Source: RGIG5579 sp045590715 (GTDB lineage Bacteria > Bacillota > Clostridia > Oscillospirales > SIG627). From it: a stretch of DNA of 7,029 bases. The stretch covers positions 1-7,029 of the forward strand of contig JAZNRO010000020.1 in the NCBI GenBank assembly GCA_045590715.1. The letters run 5' to 3'. The position numbers were made by a program, and so were the translations under genes. Below are positions 1 to 4,705 of the stretch, piece after piece; position 1 is the first letter of the stretch; each line of letters opens with the position of its first letter. The notes under the pieces were generated by a model that was not told the DNA's origin, did no database searches, and worked only from the letters and a program-made list of their open reading frames with translations.

Positions 1-115
1 TTTTTTACCCATAAAAAAGTCCGATTTATAGAAAAGTTTAATTATTATTACTGATTTAATCTTTGAAAATTAATTTGCGATTAACTTTTGTTTGTTGTTT
101 TGTACGGTTTAAGAT
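1..115. other. AT-rich gene-free flank downstream of the secreted-protein gene
   Basis: Both strands are closed by stop codons here and no ribosome binding site is visible. On the minus strand this is the 3' flank of the secreted-protein gene. I looked for a terminator and found only weak short AT pairings, for example a run of T at 1-6 facing a run of A near 13-18 and a 4+4 bp imperfect stem around 34-64. No convincing intrinsic terminator is present, so the minus-strand transcript may run past the window edge. Confidence 0.5.
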
Positions 116-1075
116 CTAAAATAGTGTTTCTCCGGGGCTTAATGTGGTAAATTGACGGCCTTGGTTTGAAAACGCAATGTTGAATCCTACTCCTACAGTA
201 TTTGTTCCTGCTTGCAAATTAACACCTACGGAAGAAATGGAAGTTTGATCCCAAGTGTGAGCATATTGCAGTCTTGCACGTCCATTAAAATTCACAAAAT
301 TGCCATTATATTTTGCAAAGACCGATATGTGTTTGCCGTGATACCTATATGTTACCATATTAGTTAAAGCATTGTAGTTTGTGACTTGCGCATAATCCTG
401 AAATTGATGAAATACACCATATCTTGAATCAATATTTCCTGTTGGAGAATGCGTTGTTTTTGTTAAATTTCCATTGCCAGCTGATACATATAACCAAGTA
501 TCTAAAAGAGCACAACCGGAGAAACTTCCGGACAAATCATAAAGGGAAATTCCTACTCCGTTAAGTCCACCAACATTGTAATTTTGACCTACAGAAGGAA
601 AATATGGAGGAGTAACATCATTAACCCAAGAATTGTCTGACCACCAAACGCCAGCACCTAGTTCCCATGTATCATCAGAAGGTTCATAAAGGATTATAAC
701 ATTATTATAACTCAAGGCTGTTGGGGATGAACGGACCTGTTCTTCTTTTTTAGTTTTCTTATATTCCTCTACCGAACTCTCAAGGGCATATATGCCCAGT
801 TTTTCTAGTTCAGCAAGTGCGAGATCAACGTCCATTTCACCAGAAAAAAACTTTGAATAAATTTCATATTTCTGGTTATTTCGTTTTTCTGCATCCATAG
901 AGAGGACACGCTCTTTTATATTGTTTTCTAGGCAAAAATCTCTTAGAGCTCTTTTTTCTGCTACAATACTATTGGTTTGTAGAGACTTTGCTGATGCTCC
1001 GATAGTAAATGATACGCTAAAAATCATAGCTATGCTTAACAAAATACAAATATATTTTTTTGATGTTTTTTTCAT
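116..1075 (-). CDS. secreted protein of unknown function with helical N-terminal part and beta-rich C-terminal part
   Basis: The protein has 319 aa. I chose the ATG at 1075 rather than the in-frame ATG at 1114 because a purine-rich site (complement of 1083-1093, AAAGGAGAGGG) lies just upstream of it, and a signal peptide starts there. Residues 2-7 are basic (KKTSKK), about 8-26 are hydrophobic, and an ASA-K signal peptidase I site fits residues 27-30; there is no lipobox and no LPXTG anchor, so release is likely. Residues 40-112 are charged and helix-like, rich in E and K. Residues 120-319 are rich in G, N, S, T and aromatics with alternating hydrophobic residues, typical of beta strands; notable pieces are GVWW (142-145), YAHTW (271-275) and VGVGFNIAF (294-302). 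The mature protein has two cysteines (48 and 188). It lies 54 bases behind the 46-aa membrane ORF and is probably cotranscribed. I do not recognise the family; a secreted effector, adhesin or bacteriocin-like protein is conceivable but unproven. Confidence 0.85.
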   Translation of the reverse strand: MKKTSKKYICILLSIAMIFSVSFTIGASAKSLQTNSIVAEKRALRDFCLENNIKERVLSMDAEKRNNQKYEIYSKFFSGEMDVDLALAELEKLGIYALESSVEEYKKTKKEEQVRSSPTALSYNNVIILYEPSDDTWELGAGVWWSDNSWVNDVTPPYFPSVGQNYNVGGLNGVGISLYDLSGSFSGCALLDTWLYVSAGNGNLTKTTHSPTGNIDSRYGVFHQFQDYAQVTNYNALTNMVTYRYHGKHISVFAKYNGNFVNFNGRARLQYAHTWDQTSISSVGVNLQAGTNTVGVGFNIAFSNQGRQFTTLSPGETLF

Positions 1076-1129
1076 TGTGTGTCCCTCTCCTTTCAAGACA
1101 TATAGCGGAACCAATGGAAAAATTGGAAT

Positions 1130-1270
1130 CTATCTTACCCAAGTTAATCCACTGAAAATATTGTTACCAAGTTCTTTGATTGCTTCTGCTAATTCATAAA
1201 AGCCTATTACAAGGCCAACTGTTATGATTAGTGCTGTAATAATAACAACAATTGCGGTTTTCTTGTCCAC
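1130..1270 (-). CDS. 46-aa single-span membrane miniprotein, GTG start
   Basis: Reading the minus strand from a GTG at 1270 gives 46 codons and a TAG stop at 1130-1132. An AGAAAGG ribosome binding site (complement of 1277-1283) sits 6 bases upstream of the GTG, good spacing for this kind of genome. The product starts MDKKTA, then has one strongly hydrophobic stretch (about residues 5-24, rich in I, V, L, T), followed by a short acidic/amphipathic tail (ELAEAIKEL, 26-34) ending in TWVR. The basic N-terminus with an N-proximal span suggests an N-in membrane peptide. It precedes the secreted protein by 54 bases on the same strand, with no promoter or terminator between, so the two look like one operon. 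Function unknown: a type I toxin-like peptide, a partner or immunity peptide of the secreted protein, or a small regulator are all possible. I did not recognise a family. Confidence 0.6.
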   Translation of the reverse strand: MDKKTAIVVIITALIITVGLVIGFYELAEAIKELGNNIFSGLTWVR

Positions 1271-1282
1271 TTTTTACCTTTC

Positions 1283-1366
1283 TTTTAGCAAATCCACAAC
1301 ATTTTTATTTAATCAATTTTTAAAAACTGAAAGCTTCACCTTGTGGAAAGAAATATCTTGCTAAAA
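1283..1366 (-). promoter_or_regulatory. long-range inverted repeat next to the ribosome binding site of the 46-aa ORF
   Basis: TTTTAGCAA at 1283-1291 is the exact reverse complement of TTGCTAAAA at 1358-1366, and TCCACAA at 1293-1299 is the exact reverse complement of TTGTGGA at 1341-1347. Together they make a 9 bp plus 7 bp stem with an asymmetric internal loop and an apical loop of about 40 AT-rich bases. In the minus-strand transcript the 3' arm ends at the upstream edge of the AGAAAGG ribosome binding site (1277-1283), so folding could hide part of the translation start region. A role in translational control is inference. Confidence 0.45.
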
Positions 1367-1385
1367 ATTGTAATATAAAGAGTAA

Positions 1386-1436
1386 TAAAAAATCGCATAA
1401 GTTAATGCAAAATCTGATTTGCCTTTAACCTATGCG
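1386..1436 (-). terminator. strong intrinsic terminator at the end of the 36-aa leader ORF
   Basis: Reading the minus strand from 1436, the arm CGCATAGGTTAA pairs with TTAACTTATGCG (12 pairs, one a G-U), then a small internal loop, then GCAAA pairs with TTTGC, with a loop of about 6 bases. The stem is followed by ATTTTTTATT at 1393-1384, a U-rich tail. This is a classical rho-independent terminator shape. Unusually, it lies upstream of the 46-aa and 319-aa genes, which have no obvious promoter of their own, and its 5' arm contains the stop codon of the 36-codon ORF. Confidence 0.7.
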
Positions 1437-1507
1437 AAGAATAAAATACATTTAATGGGGTATGATCTGTTTCCAACCAGATATGGTCTTTTATATGTTC
1501 GCATAGG
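1429..1507 (-). promoter_or_regulatory. candidate antiterminator alternative to the leader terminator
   Basis: TTCGCATAGG at 1498-1507 is a perfect 10 bp inverse of CCTATGCGAA at 1429-1438. In the minus-strand RNA the first arm is CCUAUGCGAA (codons 12-15 of the leader ORF) and the second is UUCGCAUAGG, which is also the start of the terminator 5' arm. The two pairings exclude each other: forming this 10 bp stem removes the base of the terminator. That is the arrangement of transcription attenuators controlled by a translated leader. The sequence shows the pairing directly; the regulatory role is inferred. Confidence 0.5.
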
Positions 1508-1540
1508 ATTTGAATTTAAAAATTTTAAGTTAAATACCAT
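1430..1540 (-). CDS. candidate 36-aa leader peptide
   Basis: An ATG at 1540 opens a 36-codon minus-strand ORF that stops with TAG at 1430-1432. GAAGGTGAG (complement of 1547-1555) stands 6 bases upstream, a good ribosome binding site, and a near-consensus promoter lies about 70 bases further up. The peptide starts MVFNLKFLNS, is basic in the middle (MRTYKRPY, residues 13-20) and ends IKCILFFA. It has no signal peptide or membrane span. Its codons run through both alternative stem arms, and its stop codon lies within the 5' arm of the terminator, so ribosome position would decide which stem forms. I read it as a regulatory leader rather than a functional protein. A single cysteine near the hydrophobic C-terminus means a small signalling or modified peptide cannot be excluded. 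Confidence 0.45.
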   Translation of the reverse strand: MVFNLKFLNSNPMRTYKRPYLVGNRSYPIKCILFFA

Positions 1541-1614
1541 ACCAGTCTCACCTTCTTTCTTTTTAAATTAATTTGGTTTTGTAGTATATATACCATTATT
1601 TTCTAACCAATTCA

Positions 1615-1643
1615 TTTATAACATAAAATAGTATGACTGTCAA
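1615..1643 (-). promoter_or_regulatory. near-consensus promoter of the leader, membrane-peptide and secreted-protein unit
   Basis: On the minus strand TTGACA (complement of 1638-1643) is followed after exactly 17 bases by TATAAA (complement of 1615-1620). A TGT directly before the -10 box adds an extended -10 element. This is the best promoter in the window. Transcription would start near 1608, leaving an untranslated stretch of about 68 bases before the ATG at 1540. No comparable promoter lies between here and the secreted-protein gene, so it probably serves the whole left block. Confidence 0.75.
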
Positions 1644-1653
1644 CGCTTTTTTT

Positions 1654-1675
1654 GTTAATTTTTGTCGAAATTAAC
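1654..1675. promoter_or_regulatory. palindromic candidate operator upstream of the -35 box
   Basis: GTTAATTT (1654-1661) and AAATTAAC (1668-1675) are perfect 8 bp inverted arms around TTGTCG. The site ends about 10 bases upstream of the minus-strand -35 box, where an activator dimer would normally bind. It carries no U-tract, so it does not look like a terminator. The binding protein is unknown. Confidence 0.4.
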
Positions 1676-1727
1676 ATTTTTGTTTGTAGAATAATTATAT
1701 CAAGCAAAGGAAGAGGTGGAACGGGTA

Positions 1728-1778
1728 TTTCATATTAATATATTTTCGATAATATGAAAAAATAGTGTTTTCTATTTT
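1728..1778. repeat. two adjacent AT-rich hairpins in the gap between the blocks
   Basis: TTTCATATTA (1728-1737) and TAATATGAAA (1750-1759) form a perfect 10 bp stem with a 12-base loop. Directly behind it, AAAATAG (1759-1765) and CTATTTT (1772-1778) form a 7 bp stem. Neither has a clean U-tract. The gene-free stretch 1541-1861 otherwise holds only the promoter, the palindrome and the terminator listed separately; I found no credible ORF with a ribosome binding site in it. Confidence 0.35.
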
Positions 1779-1821
1779 CAGTTTTGAAACCGTCGTCTCT
1801 TTTATAAGGCATAAAAACAAA

Positions 1822-1846
1822 AGCAGGTAGAATTTTTCTACCTGCT
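1822..1846 (-). terminator. intrinsic terminator of the left ceramidase-like lipoprotein gene
   Basis: AGCAGGTAGAA (1822-1832) and TTCTACCTGCT (1836-1846) form a perfect 11 bp stem with a 3-base loop. On the minus strand it is followed by TTTTGTTTTTAT, a good U-rich tail, and it begins 16 bases after the stop codon. The plus-strand side is also T-rich (ATTTTCTTTTC), so it could act in both directions. The stem core is the same as that of the terminator at 4682-4705. Confidence 0.85.
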
Positions 1847-1861
1847 ATTTTCTTTTCATTT

Positions 1862-3313
1862 TTATTTACACTGGTTCAAAAGACGAACGATCTCGGTCGC
1901 GAATTCTTCGCCGCTGCCGGGTCTGTATTTGCAAACGAATACTTCATAAGCGCCGTGGGGGAAGGCCTGGGCGGAAGGAATATAGCCCATGTGACCGTTG
2001 GTATAGGAGCAGGTGAAGGTCATTTCAAAGGGAGAAGCGCTTCTGATCTCTACTCCGTTGGTGTCAAACATTTCGTAAGGTGCGGCGGTAAAGGCGATAT
2101 CACCGATACTAACCGCGGTAAAGGGCATGGGAATGGTGGTGGTACCGGCGGCGATGAGATTTGCTCTTGTGATGATACCGGCTACTTCGTAGTTGCTGGC
2201 AAAGCCTTTTTCTGCTCTGGCGGCTTTCTTATCTGCTTCGGTCTTCTTGCTGTTTACATACTGTGCGTCGGCCACTCTCTGTTCATCGGGAACCCAAACG
2301 GTAGCGTCGTAATTGTTGTGAGCCACTTTGATCTTGCCGGTTTGAACTTCTTTTTCACCCTTGATGGCGTCCTTCACGGTGTTTACCAGTGCAGGGGTAG
2401 CCAATTTATAGTTGGCATAAAGTCTTGCGCCCTTTACGGGGGACATAAAGTTTAAGTTACCGCCGGCGCCCTGGTGATAAGCAAAGTGTACGTCCAGGTC
2501 TTTTTCAGCTTTTTCGCGGAAGGTGTGCACGAAGTTTGCGCTGATCTTGCCGTCAAGAGACTTGGAAGCGTCGTAGTGGGTCTGGTAGTTTACCAGAAGA
2601 ACGTCCTTTTTCTCTCCTCTATCAAAACGGATCACGCGCATTTCGGTATCTGCTTCGGATTCGTGCTTCGCGTCGGGGTTGGTGGAGTTGGTGGAATAGG
2701 TGCCGTCAGGCAGAAGGTATCTGCGCACGAAGGTAATGCCTTCGGTATGGGCAGAGCCTACGAAAGCTTTTGCAGGGGTCAGATCAAGAAGCGCAGTGAT
2801 AACTGCTTTTTCCAGCTTCTCATAAAACATTTTCTGCCAGCGGATAATGACTGCGTCTTCGTCGAACCGTTCATTGTCGGGGGCGTGGTGGGTGTGAGTA
2901 GCGTTGAGGAAAATGTTTTCCGCAGGAATTTTTACCTTTTCGGTAATGATCTTTTTACATCTCTGAACGAAGCTTTCCGGAACACCGCGCAGGTCCACGC
3001 TCATGAGAAGAAAAGCGGTCTCGCCGTCGCTCATGGCGGTACAGGTCAGCTGAACCGGGTCGTTGATGGTATTTGCGATGTTGTTTACGCCGTTGATAAT
3101 AATGGGGGTTTCCTCGGGGGAAACGTCTTCTCTGGCGTAGCCTACGCTAAATCCCTTGGGATAGGAAATTTTAGAAGCGTCAAGCTTTGTTTCTTCGGTC
3201 TCTTTAACGGTTTCTCCAGCCGTTTCACCGGGGGTATCGGAAAGGGTGGAAGCACAGCTAAACAGAGGAAGGGTCAGTGCCAGAATACAAAAAATTGCAA
3301 GAATTCTTTTCAT
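1862..3313 (-). CDS. ceramidase-superfamily lipoprotein, paralogue 1
   Basis: The 483-aa protein starts at an ATG preceded by AAGGAG with 6-base spacing. Residues 1-20 form a lipoprotein signal peptide ending in LFSC, so Cys20 should be lipid-anchored on the outer face of the membrane; an acidic, threonine-rich linker follows to about 45. The body resembles the neutral/alkaline ceramidase family (PF04734-like): GYAREDVSPEETP (58-70) is the usual N-terminal motif, NATHTHHAPD (137-146) and NYQTH (242-246) supply the expected zinc histidines, and PYEMF (Glu414) and GAYEV (Tyr456) fit the remaining zinc ligands. Classical ceramidases have a GDVSPN motif whose Ser attacks the amide; here the equivalent QGAGGNLNF (281-289) has Asn288 instead. 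At about 480 aa it is also shorter than full ceramidases of roughly 650-780 aa, apparently lacking their C-terminal domain. Hydrolysis of an N-acyl amide or related bond is likely, but the substrate is unknown. A near-copy lies at 4719-6167. Confidence 0.85.
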   Translation of the reverse strand: MKRILAIFCILALTLPLFSCASTLSDTPGETAGETVKETEETKLDASKISYPKGFSVGYAREDVSPEETPIIINGVNNIANTINDPVQLTCTAMSDGETAFLLMSVDLRGVPESFVQRCKKIITEKVKIPAENIFLNATHTHHAPDNERFDEDAVIIRWQKMFYEKLEKAVITALLDLTPAKAFVGSAHTEGITFVRRYLLPDGTYSTNSTNPDAKHESEADTEMRVIRFDRGEKKDVLLVNYQTHYDASKSLDGKISANFVHTFREKAEKDLDVHFAYHQGAGGNLNFMSPVKGARLYANYKLATPALVNTVKDAIKGEKEVQTGKIKVAHNNYDATVWVPDEQRVADAQYVNSKKTEADKKAARAEKGFASNYEVAGIITRANLIAAGTTTIPMPFTAVSIGDIAFTAAPYEMFDTNGVEIRSASPFEMTFTCSYTNGHMGYIPSAQAFPHGAYEVFVCKYRPGSGEEFATEIVRLLNQCK

Positions 3314-3340
3314 ATTTGACTCCTTGAAGCATTTTTTTAT

Positions 3341-3369
3341 AGTCTACCACACAAAAATTTCTTTTACAA
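3341..3369 (-). promoter_or_regulatory. probable promoter of lipoprotein paralogue 1
   Basis: On the minus strand TTGTAA (3364-3369) and TAGACT (3341-3346) are separated by 17 bases, about 20 bases before the ribosome binding site. The second lipoprotein gene has TTGAAA-17-TACATT in the same relation to its start, and both -10 boxes follow GG. An ATTTTCTAT block shared with paralogue 2 lies about 20 bases further upstream here, so an alternative box pair (TTGTTA-17-TGTAAA, ending at 3384) is possible. Confidence 0.45.
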
Positions 3370-3416
3370 TAGAAAATGCTTTTTGTAACAAAAATTTAAG
3401 AACTTTTCAAAATTCG

Positions 3417-3444
3417 TTGCAAATTGGAAAATGTATGGTACAAT
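3417..3444 (+). promoter_or_regulatory. promoter of the acyltransferase gene
   Basis: TTGCAA (3417-3422), a 16-base spacer and TACAAT (3439-3444) precede the gene, with TGG directly before the -10 box giving an extended -10. The start point would be near 3451, so the 5' leader is short. It is divergent from the paralogue 1 promoter in the same 154-base gap. Confidence 0.6.
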
Positions 3445-3467
3445 CTAGGAAAAGGAGCGTGGACACG

Positions 3468-4664
3468 ATGACGTTTACAAAGGCTGCAGAGATTCTCGGC
3501 ATTTCGGAATTTCCCCCGGAAATGGATGAAATTTATGAGAATATGAAAAAAAGCGGGGAATACCCCTTTACCCGTGATACCATTGTTTATCTGGAAGAGA
3601 AATACGGCCTGTTTCAGGAATATTTTGAAGCGGTGCTGGAAGGATTTGACGATCTGGAGCGGGACCGGGCCAGAAAAGTGTGGGCTCTTACTGCCTCAGT
3701 TTACGGTCTTACCCATACAAGAGAGGAATTAAAGGCGTTAAAGCTTCCGGAAAGCGATATGACCCCGGCGGGACAGATGGCGCCCCTCTTTCCCTTGATC
3801 TGCCGGGCAGAAAAGTCTTACTTTGAATACCTTCGCCGGGGATTTCCCGAAGAAGAGGCCAGAGGGTATCTTCGCACCTATAAAAACAGCATCGGCACTT
3901 CCGTGGTCCGTACCGGAAAACCCGGGATCCAGAAGACTTATTTTGATTGGTCCAGCCTTTACGCTTTTTGTGAGATCTTCAATATCGGCGGTTTTAATTT
4001 TGCTCTTGGCAAGGCAGATGAAACCACTTTCGTTTTGCAGAATAAAAAGACGGGAGAGATTCGCGTTCTTTTAAACGGCGTTTTATTCCACCGCTCGGGA
4101 ATGCCCCTGGGCGCCGGGGATTTTACCGAAGAAGAAGGAAGCTACAAGGTGACCTTTGAAGAAACCGAAAGTGATTTTATGGGTTTTGCTTCCACCGGCC
4201 CTCTTTGCCCCTGTGAAAAAAAGAGTTTTTCCAAAGAAGAATGGCGCCTTGCTCTTTCTCCGGGAGACGATATTTTCGTTCTCCACATTCCCAAAGGAAC
4301 CAGTCTTGCGCCGGAAGACGTGGCAGAGGCTTTCCGCTTGGCAAGAGAAGTGGCAAAGAGAAGCTACCCGGAAAAGAATATCAAGGGTGTTCGCTGTACC
4401 TCCTGGCTTTTGGAGCCGAAATTCGAAAGTCTTTTAGGGGAAAAATCCAATATCGCCCGATTTGGCGCACTTTTTACCCGTTATCCCTTCAAAAATAACG
4501 GAAACGGCATTTTCAGCTTCGCTTTCGGCGGCAAAAAGCCCCAGGATCTTCGCGATCTGCCGGAAGATACCTCCTTGCAGAGAAAGGTAAAGGCCCTGTA
4601 TCTGGAAGGCGGCCGCATTTTCAGCTACGGCGGGTTTATCATTGACGAAGGCGCACCGAAATAA
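3468..4664 (+). CDS. GNAT-like N-acyltransferase domain protein
   Basis: The gene encodes 398 aa from the ATG at 3468; AAAGGAG at 3451-3457 lies 10 bases upstream. A GTG at 3459 is too close to that site, and starts further upstream precede the promoter. The protein is soluble, with no signal peptide or membrane span. Residues about 1-150 are mostly helical, matching in character the N-terminal domain of the acyltransferase family I know as NAT_N/DUF5596. Residues about 265-395 resemble the GNAT-like C-terminal domain: LHIPKG (272-277), TSWLLEP (311-317), SNIARF (327-332) and LPEDTSLQRK (364-373) follow the usual order. It probably moves an acyl group from a thioester to an amine, substrate unknown. 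It stands between the two ceramidase-like lipoprotein genes, divergent from one and convergent with the other, so it is its own transcription unit. Family assignment is from memory of motifs, moderately sure. Confidence 0.75.
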   Translation: MTFTKAAEILGISEFPPEMDEIYENMKKSGEYPFTRDTIVYLEEKYGLFQEYFEAVLEGFDDLERDRARKVWALTASVYGLTHTREELKALKLPESDMTPAGQMAPLFPLICRAEKSYFEYLRRGFPEEEARGYLRTYKNSIGTSVVRTGKPGIQKTYFDWSSLYAFCEIFNIGGFNFALGKADETTFVLQNKKTGEIRVLLNGVLFHRSGMPLGAGDFTEEEGSYKVTFEETESDFMGFASTGPLCPCEKKSFSKEEWRLALSPGDDIFVLHIPKGTSLAPEDVAEAFRLAREVAKRSYPEKNIKGVRCTSWLLEPKFESLLGEKSNIARFGALFTRYPFKNNGNGIFSFAFGGKKPQDLRDLPEDTSLQRKVKALYLEGGRIFSYGGFIIDEGAPK

Positions 4665-4681
4665 AAAGAAATAAAAAGAAA

Positions 4682-4705
4682 AAGCAGGTAGTTTTCTACC
4701 TGCTT
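4682..4705. terminator. bidirectional terminator between acyltransferase and lipoprotein paralogue 2
   Basis: AGCAGGTAG (4683-4691) and CTACCTGCT (4696-4704) form a perfect 9 bp stem with a TTTT loop, extendable by A-T pairs. The plus strand continues with TTTTTGTTTT and the minus strand with TTTTCTTTTTATTTC, so it serves both convergent genes. A short tandem repeat, ATAAAAAGAA twice (4661-4680), provides the minus-strand U-rich tail. Confidence 0.88.

Larger units (their letters stand above)
1822..3313 (-). repeat. left copy of a duplicated lipoprotein cassette
   Basis: This stretch and 4683-6167 are direct repeats of about 1.5 kb covering terminator stem, whole coding region and ribosome binding site. 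Long stretches match base for base, for example the run around 3112-3167 against the run around 5972-6027. The copies differ most just after the lipobox and in the segment coding for about residues 330-390. The shared promoter-proximal sequence extends some 30-70 bases further upstream. Confidence 0.85.

Noticed and set aside
69..85. ATTAAT/ATTAAC pair near the left edge as a second copy of the operator at 1654-1675
   Set aside because: Half-site spacing differs (5 against 10 bases), one arm is imperfect, and such AT-rich pairs are expected by chance.
1076..1114. Start of the secreted protein at the ATG at 1114
   Set aside because: The extra 13 residues are encoded by the ribosome binding site itself (LKGEG) and would sit in front of a complete signal peptide.
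1394..1507. The three related CGCATA segments read as a CRISPR-like or transposon-end repeat
   Set aside because: The copies are in mixed orientation, differ in length and spacing, and are better explained by alternative RNA stems; there are no regular spacers, target duplications or transposase.
1739..1813. 25-codon minus-strand ORF beginning MPYKRDDG
   Set aside because: It starts within the tail of the lipoprotein terminator and has no ribosome binding site.
1955..3319. Long plus-strand open frames (1955-2455 and 2474-3319) opposite lipoprotein paralogue 1
   Set aside because: They are antisense to a clearly recognisable gene, have low-complexity Gly/Val-rich translations and no family-like motifs; similar frames recur opposite paralogue 2 because the coding strand is the same.
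3246..3467. N-terminal extension of the acyltransferase to an ATG at 3246
   Set aside because: It would begin inside the lipoprotein gene, upstream of the promoter at 3417-3444, and has no ribosome binding site; the AAAGGAG before 3468 fits the shorter start.
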